64,000 nt of DNA, taken from Clarkia xantiana subsp. parviflora. Lineage: Eukaryota > Streptophyta > Magnoliopsida > Myrtales > Onagraceae. Position numbers and translations under genes: made by a program. Below the pieces are notes generated by a model. That model was not told where the DNA came from. It ran no database searches and saw only the letters and a list, made by a program, of their open reading frames with translations. The stretch is from positions 30,468,761-30,532,760 of the forward strand of contig JAPTYO010000008.1 in assembly GCA_036873135.1 (NCBI GenBank), written 5' to 3'. How positions within the stretch are numbered: position 1 is the stretch's first letter; the number at the start of each line of letters is the position of its first letter. Positions 45,701-57,420 of this stretch are shown in pieces.

Positions 45701-48679
45701 CTAAGGATATGGGGTGGTAAGTTTGTCTGTTGCCACGTACGCTTCAAATGAGTTTGGATGCATGTTTCTAGTGAAGGCTCTGACGGCTTCCCTTCTTGTG
45801 ATGTCCATGTTGGCACCATAACGGGAGAACCTTTCGAAGTAGCTTGACATTGGCTCCCTCGGCATTTGCTTGAAGTCATCGATGTGTCGGAAGCCTCTTA
45901 TGATGGAGTCCCTTGTTCTTTTTCCTTGTGCGCTTTCTGGCTGCCAAGGTATGCTTGTTACCTTTACAGCCTTGCTCATGTGTCTCTTCTTAGCCATTCT
46001 TTGAAAAAACTGTCTACTCAGGCGGAGTGCAACTCCGTTCTTCATCTTTGTTTGCCTTTGTCTCGTCATCACCTTCTTGTTGTCTTGGTCGGTCCCTACC
46101 ATGACCATTGCCACTGTGTCTGTTCTGTGTGATCCGCGTCTCATGGAATTGACGTAGCACTGCCTTGCAGTGCGCTGGTCACCCAGGACTTCTCCAACTC
46201 CATTCTCAGTGATGTACTTCAATTTCTGGTGTACGGTAGATGGTACGATTTCGTATGGATTTATGGTTGTTCTTCCTAGGATCCCATTGTAGGCTCCCAG
46301 GCTTTCAACCACCAAGAAGTTAACGTTCACCTTCAGCTGTGTCCATCCTTGGCCCATGGTCACTTGCAAGGTTATCATTCCCAGGGGGTAACTTGTTGCC
46401 CCTGAGAAGCCAACCAGAGGGAAGTTGACTGGTTTGATGTCTGCCTTCGTTTTCCCTATTTCCTCTAGGACCCTTAGGCTTAGGAGGTCTGCCGAGCTGC
46501 CCCCATCTACCAGTATTCTCTTTACATCAAAATTATCAATGTCTATTGTGATGACTAACGCATCGTCATGTGGGAAGAAAATGTGGCTCTTGTCCTTCTC
46601 CGAGAATTCAATCTTCATCTCCTCTCCTTCTCGTGGTCTTTTCCTCCACCTTGGTACTGAACTCAGTTTGGATGCGTAAACCTCCCTTACATTAGCAGTT
46701 GGGCCACCTGATGCCACTCCTCCGTGTATCATGTTTATGGTTCCCCTCTTGTTGGGTGGAGGATTGTAGTCTACCTTGCTTTTGCCTTTGTCCCTGTATG
46801 ATGGCCCTAACTGTATGCTGTTGCCCCCATGATCCACGAACTGCTTTAGTTCTCCCCTTTGGATGACATTGTTGATGCTTAGCTTTAGACTGAAGCATTC
46901 GTTCGTGTCATGCCCGTATGCTTCATGGTTATCACACCATCTGTCTTTGTGCGTCCCCACCATTGGGGGTCTCCACCTTGCAGGGGGTGACCAGAGTTTC
47001 TGATTTTGAATCTCTTTTAGGACGGTTGCTGGGGTGGCGTTCAATGGGATGAACTTGATGATGTTGATTTCCCTAGCCTTTAGTGGTTCGCCCATCTGAT
47101 TTCTTTGTTAGGGCGGACGCCATTCCTGCTGCCTTGTGTGTTGAGGTGCCTGAGGTGGCTTTCCTCTGTTCGACTTTGCATTGTCTTCCTTAGCTGCTTG
47201 AATCTTGGCTTTCTTACTTGCCCTGTGCCTTTCCAGGTCTATATGAGTTTTTACTCTCCCTGCTAGCTCCTCTAAGGTGCTTGCTGGTTTCTTGGCCATC
47301 TTTTCTGCCAGTGTGGACCCGAAACGGCCTAGGTTTCTGATGAAGGCTCGTATTATCTCACCCTCAGTGATGTCGCCCTGGATGTCTGCTATGTTTTGGT
47401 TGAACCTAGTGTAGTAATTGGCCAGAGATTCATCATTTTCTTGCTTCACGTCATCGATGGAGCCTGTTCCTTTGAGGAGCTTCCTTTCTCCTAGATATCT
47501 CTGAAGAAATTTCTCCTTTAGCTGCTCCCATGAGTGGATGCTCTCTGAAGGTAGGCTAAAGAACCAATGTGAGGCCACCCCCGATAGGGTGTTTGGAAAT
47601 AGGAGTGCCTTGTATCTTTCATCAGTAGTTCTCCCGAATAGGGAGGCTTCATGCTGTTGAATATGCTCCAAAGGGTCTCCCTTGCCATTGTACTTTGCAA
47701 TCTGGATTGTATGCAGGGAGTCCGGCACCTTGTTCATCTCCAATTCCCTCGTGAAGGGGTGGTTCGTATGATCACTCAGACAATGTAAGCCGTGTTTCTT
47801 TGACTCATTCATTTTCCTTGTTATCATTGCCTCTATCTCCTCCGGAGTAATCAACGCCGGTGTGGGGGTGTAATCTCTCTGATAGCCTCCGTAGTTATAA
47901 ATTGGGCTTGCTGGGATCCCTTGTCCGTGTTGGTACGGACTGTAGGTGTATCCCTGGCGTCCCTGCTGGGGTACTTCGTGGAATTCTTGCCTCCTTGGAG
48001 GTCTTGCTTGTCTGTCTCCCCCCAGCGGGGTGTAAGCCCTGGCGTTCTGTTGCTGCCTAGGAGGCACGAATTGCTGTCTTCCCTCTGGGGGTGGCTCTTG
48101 GTAATTTATTCTTTGCTCTTCTCGCTGCCCTGCTCGAGGGTGCGAGTGGCGTTCTTCTGTTGGGATTTGTTCCTCTTCATGAGCTTCTTCTCCTTCCTGT
48201 TGGTGTTGCCTTTCCTGCCTATTCCTTAGGGTCTCTCTGTAAGCTAGTAGCTCGTTCAAGGCGCTCATCAGCCCTGGAGTCACTGTATGTGCTCCCTGTG
48301 TGTATGCCGGCCTTGTGTTTGTTGTGTGGGCGCGGTTGTCATTCCTTTGGGCCGGCATCCCATATGGATATCCTTGAGGTTGCGTCTCATAGTAGTATCC
48401 CTCAGGAGGTGCCGTGTATTGGGATGGCACTCCCTGTTGCTCCCCCTCTCTCTGTGGCCTCCTTGCCAATGGGGTTGAGGCTGTGGAAGACTCAGCCCCA
48501 GCTGGGCGTGAGGGTCCTCCTTCCTGGTTATTCGGCTGGGGTGCCTGTGGGGTTACTTGAGGCTCTGGGTGCACAGGCTGTTTCCCTGGGTTAGGCTGCC
48601 TTGCTGGAGGTATAGGCTGTCTCCCTCGCCTATTGCCCCCAGGTGGGCGGTGATGCCTAGACACCATGCTGTTCGTCAT
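45701..48679 (-). pseudogene. gag-protease-gag2 polyprotein of retrotransposon 1 (one in-frame stop)
   Basis: ATG at 48679 opens 523 codons: a Pro/Gln-rich head, then the Gypsy gag core (IAKYNGKGDPLEHIQQHEAS, LFPNTLSGVASHWFFSLPSE, LKEKFLQRYLGER). A TAA at 47110-47108 interrupts. The frame continues with a zinc-binding-like C-x2-H-x4-H-x4-C motif (WCDNHEAYGHDTNEC) and a retropepsin (ILVDGGSSADLLSL ... LGAYNGILGRTTIN). After the protease, where reverse transcriptase would be expected, comes another gag-like piece (MSSYFERFSRYGANM, AVRAFTRNMHPNSF) that stops at 45701. Element 2 has no stop at the TAA site, so it is most likely a nonsense change; programmed readthrough is less likely. Confidence 0.85.
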
Positions 48680-48711
48680 TGCTCTTGTTATTGCCAGGCT
48701 TTCTGTTCGAA

Positions 48712-48730
48712 GCCCACAGACGGCGCCAAG
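48712..48730 (-). other. Primer-binding site of retrotransposon 1
   Basis: Minus strand reads CTTGGCGCCGTCTGTGGGC right after the LTR end ...CTAACA. TGGCGCC is the usual start of primer-binding sites in Tat-type Gypsy elements. Element 2 has CTTGGCGCCGTCCGCGAG at the same place. Confidence 0.85.
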
Positions 48731-49514
48731 TGTTAGGTTCCAAGTCTAGGGTCAACGGGTGGTCGACCTAAGTCTCGTTCCTCACTGGAGATGTTGCGGA
48801 TTCGGTGCTATCGAGTTGTGTCGTCCTAGCTTGTGTCTTTCTGTCCTTCGCTTCGCTTCTCTTCTCGCCCTGCAAGAGGGGCAATACCAGGCACAGAGGG
48901 GGGGTGGTGCCTGATGAACCCTCTCCAATGCCTAAGTCAGTACGGTTTTTGTAGAGAGATAAAGCTAGAGAGATGTTAGAGCAAAATTATGCAACTTGCC
49001 AAGATGATCAAATGAATAGTGGAAGAGTTGTATTTATAGGCAACGGTGTCATTAAGGTGGCTTAATGACATCGTTAACCTTTTAAACACAATTAATTATC
49101 CTTTAAACACGTAATTAAGACCTTAGGGTACGGAGAAGGTTGGCGGAAATAAACCGAGTATGGGAGCCTAAAAGCAGTGTCGGGGCCCTTGGGGGGGAGG
49201 AAAATCCGACCCCCAAGGGTAGGGGTTGGGTGAGGCCACCCAACCCCTCCTAGGGGAGATAGGGTTGGCCAACCCTATCTCCCCTAGGGGAGATCGGGTT
49301 GGTCCACCCGATCTCCCTAGGGGAGATCGGGTTGGCTGACCCGATCTCCCCTAGGTGAGTCTAACTTGGTCCGGACGAGTATATCGGCCTTGTCCGGACC
49401 GTTGGTGTTTTCGCGGGGTGTTCGGGTTGAAGTTTCGATTTGCAATCATTAACGGGGTGAACAAAATGGAACGATTTGGAAGTCAAAGGGTTCAAATTGG
49501 GCGTATATCCATCA
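48731..49514 (-). repeat. 5' LTR of retrotransposon 1 (784 bp)
   Basis: Very similar to the 3' LTR. Minus-strand TATAAATA at 49038-49031. It has four stacked hairpin modules (about 49215-49355) where the other LTR has three, and a G run of only seven plus an A where the other has over twenty. Confidence 0.95.
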
Positions 49515-49519
49515 ATAAT

Positions 49520-51420
49520 AATCAAGTAAAGACCTTAACAAAGAGTTGATGTTTGTGTAGAAAACTAATTAACAGAACCATGTGAAAGCTAAATACACCA
49601 AAGTTGATTATTTCTCCAAATATGTAGCTTTTGCTGTCCAAATATAAGCTGTCAACTTTAGTTGAAAGGTCAAAGAGATAAAGTGAGTACATCAACATCA
49701 AAATCAATGTTGTCTAACATGCATATATATTTTCAAGACAACTATGTCTCCATCCATTAAACCTCCCAAACACCTCACTATTCAGTCTACATGCTATAGT
49801 AGAAGCATTTACAAGTAGAAAAGACAGCAGCTCAAATGCAAGAACAAACACAATAGATAAACTACATTTCTTTCCTATCAACTAAAAAATATTCAGACAT
49901 AAAATATGAATTATCAAGAAAAAAAAAAAACACATTTACTAATAGAAACATAAATGCCATCTTCTGTGTGTATATATATTTTGTAAGAGGGAGGGAGAAA
50001 CATTCTAGCATTGCTAACCATCCACTTAGAATAGTGTAATAATTAACCAAAGGAACTGTGTAATACTTGGTTAATCTTTTCAAGTTTTGTAGCAACAATA
50101 TAATCAAGAAGCTAAAATGGTTGTTGCTCAATACCACACTTACCTTAAAAATAGATTGCATTCCCATGAGATTAATCATTTGAGATTCTAAAGTCATTTT
50201 TCATGAAAAAAAAAACTCAATCAATAAACTTATCGAAAACTTATCGAACGACCAACAATGCAAGCAATGGAACCATCATATTCTTATTATTCTAATTAAG
50301 GCCCACATTAGACCTACCAAATAAAGGTCCACAGGGTCACGACTAACTCCATGGAAAGATCATAACATATAAGAGGACCCTCATCACACAATAAGAACCG
50401 TTAGGTACCATGTTTCATGCTCAACACATAGTTCAACGCTTAAACTAATTGATCGAACAAAATATTCCAATAACCAATAGGAAAAAAAAGGCTGTTGATG
50501 GTAAAACAATTATGCAGATTCATTAACTAACATTAAAAAGAAAGATAGAAAACTAAGATTGAATTGCTTAATAAATTGTATGGTAGACTGTTTTATTATG
50601 TAACAGAATCGACTACTATTTTCTACAGAAAATTACAGACAAACTTATAAACAACATACAAAGTTAATCTTACAAACCAGCAGAAAGATACAACAAGCAT
50701 AATTTACATGTGAATTAAACCATTATTGATGCATTTGCAAGTCTTGAAACTTGAAATCATCTTAGACTTATTTTCTCCACAATTTCCACTCTCAGAGTGT
50801 TTATACTTTATCACATATGGCTCCATCTTGCATTTGAGATGATAGAACAATTTAACTATAAAGAAAATTAGAAACAAGAGAACAGTAATATTTGAGTTTG
50901 ACTTAACCGATTCTCCATGGAAACAAAAAAGAAAATAGCAATTACTATTGTTTTAAGCATGTTATACTCAACTTAAATAAGAACAGTTAAACATGATATA
51001 ACCTAGTACGGTGATATCCATATCACAATCAACATAGCCAGAAAGAATAGATACCTAATGAAGTATTCATTCAATATGTAGTGCTTTCTGTAATGTAATT
51101 ATATATAATCATAGTCAATGACCACGGTTGCTCTTGCCATCTTTCCCTTCATTTTAGTATTTCTCACAGAATCATTCAAATGGTCATGGGTTCTCTTCAC
51201 CAATAAGTTAGTCGGGTTTGACTGCCTGGATTAAACCTGTCTAGTATGTCAATTATAGAAACTCAAGCATGTTAATTATTAAGTACACCACTTTCACAAA
51301 AGATTTAGTGATTACCTTAATTGAGTAGTAGATTCATTTTGACGACCACACAACCTAACACCGGAGAAAAAAACACAAAGACGCCCATAATTTGCGGAGG
51401 TTGAAACAAAAAAATGCACT
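49520..51420. other. AT-rich DNA between the two LTR elements
   Basis: No gene, RNA gene or repeat border could be supported in these 1.9 kb. Probably host intergenic DNA. Confidence 0.5.
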
Positions 51421-51425
51421 GTCAT

Positions 51426-52146
51426 TGTTGGATATCTGCCCAATTCGGGTTCGTATTTACATTCAGGACTTCGCAAACACGTCGAAAATCACATAACGGA
51501 CCCAAACACAATATCCGAGGTTCGAAAACGGTCCGGAGGCGAGGTGTACGCGTTCGGACCGGGCCTCCGGATTGCCCAGCAATCTGGACCGGTTGGATTG
51601 CCTTGGGCAATTCGGACGGTACAGATTGTCCCAAGCAATCCGGACGGTCCGGATTGTCCCAAGAAATCCGGACCCCGTCGGATTCTAAGTCCGACGAGGT
51701 CCGGACTGCTGTCGACGGATACCGCGTGCATCCTTTTTTATCGTCCGAACACAAAGAGTGAAGAGTTCTCCAAAGCCTTACTAGACGACGGTTCCTATTT
51801 TCTGTTAGACCGGCGTCGAACTGCACAAAAACCGATTGGCCTTGGAGCTCTGACCTCTCTCTAGAATATTTTCTCTCTCTAGACTCTCATTTAAGCATCA
51901 GAGAGGGTTCAACCGACACCAGTCCCTCCTCCGTGTTGGTTATTTCCCTTCCTGCAGGTTAACACCGCGCAAAGACGATAAGCTTACCTTGCCGACAAGC
52001 TTGCACTGCCGACAGCCGTACCTTGCCGACAAGTGCTCATTGCTGACAGCCCCTTTGCCGACATCAGAAAGTACACTTCCGACACCCGACGTGTCCCCCC
52101 CGAAGTGCCGAAGAGTCCGACTACCTGGTTGGATTTGGACGCAACA
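51426..52146 (+). repeat. 5' LTR of retrotransposon 2 (721 bp), TATA region missing
   Basis: Compared with the 3' LTR it lacks a stretch of about 75 bases containing GCCTATAAATAGGAG (62388-62461 in the 3' copy). It has about 58 extra bases of hairpin modules (near 51618-51678). It carries several GGATTGCC/GGCAATCC type palindromes around 51575-51680. Without the TATA region this LTR probably cannot start element RNA. Confidence 0.9.
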
Positions 52147-52164
52147 CTTGGCGCCGTCCGCGAG
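52147..52164 (+). other. Primer-binding site of retrotransposon 2
   Basis: CTTGGCGCCGTCCGCGAG directly after the LTR end GCAACA; near-identical to that of element 1. Confidence 0.85.
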
Positions 52165-52197
52165 ATCCGAACAAAAAGCTATATCGTACCACGAGCT

Positions 52198-54564
52198 ATG
52201 GCAAGCAATCAACCTCCTCCAGATGATGTTAACCTGCAGGAGAAGAAGAGAGGCCCCGGTCGCCAAAGGAAAGCTGATACCACAGCCAAGAAGCCGATGA
52301 GAGGTCAACCTGGACCTTCGCACATCATTGAAGCAGCGTCCACTGCTTCCTCCGTGCCAGCCAGGAGTGTGCCTGCCGCACAGCACGACCCAGAAGTCCA
52401 GACCACACCGCGCGGAACACCACCGCCCGGATTTGAACCAAGGATGCATGAAGAGTTCCCTTACGGGATGCCAGCTGAGGGTGTTCAGCAGCAACAAAGA
52501 GGTGCCAACCCAGCGCCACCAGTCACACCCGCTATGATGGCAGCTCTTGAAGAATTGTTAGCGTTCAGAGACAATCTGAGAAACCAAGGATTTGCTCCGC
52601 CACCGCCACCTCCACCTCCGGTCAACGGCCAAGCCGCCCCGACAAGAGCAGTGTCACACGACACCGGACGACAAGAGTCACAACGACAAGGAGGAGGAGG
52701 CCAATACACAGAAGGTACATTCCAGTACCAGCAACCAAGGCAGGAGCCAGCACGCTCATACACTCCGTACGGAAGTATGCAGCATCCAGAAGAAGCAAGA
52801 AGACAACCTCCACGTACCCGCTCGCAGCAGCAGTACAAGGAAGTCTCCCTCTAAGGAACAAGTCAAATAAATGCTGACATCCACCGCAACGCTGGATGGA
52901 GAAGACCTGTCATCAATGAAGACATCCCAATCACAGGTCTCACAGCAAAGGCCTTGGAGGCAATAATCGAAAAGAAGATGCGAGAGTCAAAGCTGAAAGG
53001 AATGCACGAGTTGGAAGAGAATGCGTCGCATCATTCGCTGATGAGTTAGTGTACAGATGCGTCCCAGACGCTCTGTATAGACTGGGAATAGACAAGTATC
53101 GAGGAAAGGGAGATCCAATCGAACACGTGCAACAGCACGAGGCATCCTTCCTGGGAAGGACAGACAATCTGCATCATGTCGCCATGACATTCCCCAATAC
53201 ATTGGCAGGAACAGCCTCGTACTGGTTCTTCTCCCTACCTTGCAGAAGTGTAACTTCCTGGCCATACCTAAAGTCGAAATTCATACAACGCTATATGGAG
53301 AAACACACTCTCTTGAAGGGTGCAAATGCATTGAATGACGTACAACAACAAAACGATGAATAATTGGCGGATTACTACATCCGTTTCAATCAAAACATAT
53401 CCGACATTCAAGGCAACCTGACGGAAGGAGAGATAGTGCGCGTTCATAAACAACCTCAGCAGGAAGGGATTCTCGCTCTCTGAGAAAATGTCAAAGCGTC
53501 CAGCTGAGACATTGGAAGAGCATGCAGCAAGGGTGAAGGAGTTCGTAGATCTGGAAAGATTCAGAGAACAAAACAAGGCAAAGATGAGCGCATCCCGCGC
53601 TAAGGAAAACAACAAGCAATCAAAGCCACAACAAGGCTCCCAACAAAATAAGCAGTGGCAGCCTCAAAAGAGGCCATTCCAATCAGACTTTCAAAAGTCC
53701 AGGGAGGTCAACCTTGCTGAGTGCATCCCGCTAAATGCACCTTTGTCTGTGATCTTGAAGACGATGAAAGAAACAAATATGTGGAGAGAACCAACTAACT
53801 TCTGCAAGGGTCCGCTCGGGAAGGAACAAGATAAGTGGTGTGAAAACCACGAAGTCTATGGACATGAGACAGATAGCTGCGTAAGCCTAAGGTTTCGCGT
53901 GGACAGTATCATCCTGAAGGGAGATTTGAAGCAGTACGTGGATCAGGGCGACAAGCATCCAAAGAAGTCCCGAGCGGAACCATCAAGGAGAGGGAACAAA
54001 TGAAAAGAGAAGGAGAATGACAACCCATCTCCTGCAAAGCGTGGCATAATCGATGTTATTCACGGAGGGCCAGCAACAGAAGGAAGCATATCCAATGCTA
54101 GGGATGTCTATGCATCTCAGCTGTAGACACTTCCCAAGTACGGAAAGAGACGCCAAACAGAGAATGATGATGTCGTCATCCAGTTTTCAAACACCGACAA
54201 AAAGCGCATCGTCTACCCCCATTACGACGCTTTGGTCATCACAATGGAAATCAACGGGTATGATGTGCGACGAATCCTGGCGGACAGGGGAAGTGCTGCA
54301 GACATTCTACACATCAAAGTGTTGGAAAATATGGGAAAGACGGTGGCTGATCTATCTCCAAGCACATTCCCATTGGTAAGCTTTGCGGGCACGACAACTT
54401 ACCCACTCGGGATGATCACACTCCCGGTGATCTTAGGAGAAGGATGGAAGGCGCTTTACATCGACGTCACGTTCGTTGTCGTAAACACCTTGGGGGCATA
54501 CAATGGCATACTGGGTAGGACTACGATCAACCCATACGAAATTGTTCCATCCACCGTTCACTAA
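52198..54564 (+). pseudogene. gag-protease region of retrotransposon 2, disrupted
   Basis: The ATG at 52198 starts a Pro/Gln-rich gag head (MASNQPPPDDVNLQEKKRG). The frame breaks at 52852, 53047, 53363 and again near 53450-53480. Pieces align one after another with element 1: ALEAIIEKKMRESKLKGMH, IDKYRGKGDPIEHVQQHEAS, FPNTLAGTASYWFFSLP, the C-x2-H-x4-H-x4-C motif WCENHEVYGHETDSC (53838-53880), and the retropepsin ILADRGSAADILHI ... LGAYNGILGRTTIN. The protease active-site triplet is DRG here, against DGG in element 1 and D-S/T-G in most retropepsins, so it is doubtful that it cleaves. Not functional as a polyprotein. Confidence 0.88.
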
Positions 54565-54567
54565 AAG

Positions 54568-55368
54568 ATGAAGTTCCCAACGCCACACGACATTGGTGAA
54601 GTGCTCGGAGACCAATCAGCCGCACGCAATTGCTATGTGAACGCCCTAAGGAAAATGCAGCATGTCTCTATTGCCATGGTCGAGTTTGGAAAAAAGAGAA
54701 AGATGTCTGATCTAAGTGATGATGATGGAAGAGAAAAGCAGCGGTCAACACCAGCTGCTTTGCTCGATGCAACACTTTTCCCAACACGACAGAGTGTTTG
54801 GGATGTGAGACAAGACCAAGGAGAGCATATAATGGCTTACTTCAGGAGATTCGCCAAAAACGCCGCCATGCTGAGGACAACGAAAAGAGAAGTCATAAAT
54901 GCGTTCTTTGTGAACATGAACATCAGATCCTTTCTCTTATTCGGCGAGACATACGACTGGCGAACAACTGTCACGATGACAGACCTGAAGGATAAACTTG
55001 AGACGGCGGTCTCTTGTGAACGTGAGCTAGGATGGGGTACACCTCCTAGTTCAACTCTGGAAGCTTAAGCTGCAACGACATCAGGAGTAACGAGCCGCAA
55101 TTACGACAAGTTCTTCACCACCCTGAACACGGAGGTTGAAGAGATATACGTGAAACTCCTGGAAAACAAGCTTCCTTGTCCACTTGAGCCACCAACCGCT
55201 TTCCTTGGCAAAGAAATCAAAGATTGGTGCAAGTATCACAAGACTTGGGGACACAGCACCAACAACTGTTTGTCCCTAAGGGTGGAAATCCAAGAACTCA
55301 TCGCGCTGGGTGCACTGAGCAGCTACATGGCCCGCACCGGAACAAGTTCGCCATCAGACCAACGATAA
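54568..55368 (+). pseudogene. Second gag-like module of retrotransposon 2
   Basis: Downstream of the protease and one stop codon, this frame resembles a second gag: SVWDVRQDQGEHIMAYFRRF, AKNAAMLRTTKREVINAFFV and, after a stop at 55066, a second C-x2-H-x4-H-x4-C motif (WCKYHKTWGHSTNNC, 55225-55269) followed by LRVEIQELIALGALSSYM. That parallels the first motif and its LRFRVDSIILKGDLKQYV follow-up. The module occupies the place where reverse transcriptase is expected. Element 1 has the first half of the same module (45701 side). Likely an internal duplication of gag that diverged. Confidence 0.75.
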
Positions 55369-55799
55369 AGGCGGAAAACATCCCATCAATCCCCCTATCT
55401 ACTTTACGCGTTTTTACAATTGTCTTAGTTTAAATGCATCTCGTACTTTAAAGTTTAGTCTTTATGATTACTAGACTTACTACGTTTTAGAAGGTATGAT
55501 CAGTTGACGCCTTCCCGCAACTCTCTGTACATAATCCAAGTATCTAATGAAGTTAATTTACCTTCGTAGGTACAATACTATATCATGCATACTACCTTGG
55601 AATTACGCCAAGAAACAACTACAAGCATATTACTCACATCAACAATACAAGCGTGCTATGTACAACAATCAACTTATATCATACGACGACAAATCAACTG
55701 ACAACAACAACAAAGAGTATATAAACACTCTCCATCTATAATGACGACTACCCCGAATAGCGTCAACAACATACTATATCTTGAGTTTAAACCAAGATC
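55369..55799. other. Spacer after the gag2 module
   Basis: AT-richer sequence without a supported feature. Confidence 0.4.
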
Positions 55800-56022
55800 T
55801 ATCAAAGTGACATGCTGCGACATCCTCCTTCGAGGGCAACCCCCATGTTCACATCTATCAAAATGACATGCTGTGACATCCTCCTTCAAGGGCAATCCCC
55901 ATGTTCATATCTATCAAAGTCGCATGCTGCGACATCCTCCTTCGAGGGCAACCCCCATGTTCACAACTATCAAAATGGCATGCTGCGACATCCTCCTTTG
56001 AGGGCAACCCCCATGTTCATAA
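55800..56022. repeat. 56-bp tandem repeat, four copies, in retrotransposon 2
   Basis: (A/G)CATGCTG(C/T)GACATCCTCC starts at 55810, 55866, 55922 and 55978. Each unit contains CCTTCGAGGGCA or a variant, a small dyad. Confidence 0.93.
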
Positions 56023-56124
56023 GCCATTCCCTGAATACAAAACAAGATGCGGCAAACAGGTGGGACTGATCACCCCATCATGGCGGAAGTCCACTTGTTA
56101 GACGACAAATCCACAAATCAACAA

Positions 56125-56350
56125 AGTATGAACGACCAATCACGAAATCATACTTCATGAAGACTTATTCCTTAAATGGGCAGCTTCATGTACTCTAAAA
56201 GTATGAACGACCAATCACAGAATCATACTTCATGAAGACTTATTCCTTAAGTGGGCAGCATCATGTACTCTAAAAAGTATGCATCTCACTCAAGGGTTCA
56301 TACTCCGTGAAGACCTATTCCTTGTTAGGATAACTTCACGTATATACGCT
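56125..56350. repeat. 75-bp tandem repeat, three copies, in retrotransposon 2
   Basis: Units start at 56125, 56200 and 56276 with AGTATGAACGACCAATCAC or AGTATGCATC and contain TTCATGAAGACTTATTCCTT. The third copy is diverged. Confidence 0.9.
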
Positions 56351-56399
56351 AGCAGGAGCGCACCCATGTCAGGAAAACTCGCCAAACATACAAGTCGAG

Positions 56400-56960
56400 T
56401 CTTGTACAACGTTATCTTGTCAGGGAGCACATAACAGAATAAAACACACCAAATGCAGCAAGTAGTGTCTTGCCACAACGTCGCCTTGGAGTGGACCAAG
56501 AGACGGTAAAAACTGCAAGTCGCTTCAATGCGATCTTGTGTAAACCTTCTGGACTAACCATGGAGAGTTGCAGTAGCATCGCAAGGCAAGTACTGGAATA
56601 GCCACGGAAAACCTTGCAATAACGTCACGCGGGGTGTGCCCAAACTGACAGATGGAAAAACGCATAGCATAGAGCAAGTAGCGTCTTGCCACAACGTCGT
56701 CTTGAAATGGTTTAAGAGACGGTAAAAACTACAAGGCGTTTTCACACGACCTTTGTCCCGCCCCTTGGATTAACTAAGTTGAGGCGTAGTAGCATCACAG
56801 GGTAAGTACTGGGTTAGCCACGGAAAACCTTGTAACAACGTCACGCGGGATGTGCCCAAATTGACGGATGGAAAAACGCACCAAATACAACAAGTAGCGT
56901 CTTGTCACAACGTCGCCTTAGAATGGAACTATGAGACGGTATAAACTAATGTCTTGCCTC
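56400..56960. repeat. About 220-bp tandem repeat, 2.5 copies, in retrotransposon 2
   Basis: AAGTAG(T/C)GTCTTG(C/T)CACAACGTCG recurs near 56459, 56678 and 56900, with GAGACGGTA(A/T)AAACT after it and GCCACGGAAAACCTTG (56600 and 56818) between. A short AAGTGCC run follows near 57000. Confidence 0.88.
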
Positions 56961-57420
56961 GTCATGATGACTCTCTTACATGTCAAGTGCCAGTGCCGAG
57001 TGCCAAGTGCCAAGTGCCAAGTGCCCGCGCCGAGTACATTACTACTTACAACGCTACAAGTACCTAGTGTACGCATCTTGCCATGCCTTGGAATCTAACC
57101 AAGAGGGGCGTTCATAACACTCAACAATGCGCGGCATACAGTCGCAACTACGGACATCAAGTTCATCATCTAAGGATATCTATCCTATCATCCAAGTCCA
57201 AACCATATGGACAACATAGATAACACAATGTATGAAATACTACTAACGAGTTATCATGCATTTTACTGTGATCAAAGCAGGTCCAGACGACATAGCTCAA
57301 AGCAAGCAGAACAGAAACAAAAGCTCTAGGGACAACTCCCAAACCAACATCAAACCGAACACGGGGGGCAAACGATAAAAGCAAAAGTTCAACATGCTCA
57401 AAATAATCAACCAGACGCTA

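Larger units (their letters stand above)
39176..49514 (-). mobile_element. LTR retrotransposon 1 (Gypsy, Tat-like gag), 10.3 kb, no RT or integrase seen
   Basis: Direct LTRs at 39176-39936 and 48731-49514, each TG...CA, flanked by a perfect 5-bp duplication ATAAT (39171-39175 and 49515-49519). Sense strand is minus: the primer-binding site follows the upper LTR, then gag-protease (48679-45701); a purine-rich tract abuts the lower LTR. No reverse transcriptase, RNase H or integrase motif is visible between 45700 and 39940. That space instead holds minisatellites (44214-45440) and an opposite-strand spliced gene (41505-43828). It therefore depends on another element's enzymes. A close relative in the other orientation lies at 51426-62769. 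Confidence 0.93.

Noticed and set aside
47860..48594. Long plus-strand frames opposite gag
   Set aside because: Shadows of the Pro/Gln-rich gag head; the minus frame has clear gag homology.
51489..51864. Open frames inside the LTRs of element 2 (also at 61982-62381)
   Set aside because: They arise from the GC-rich hairpin modules in both strands and lie within terminal repeats.
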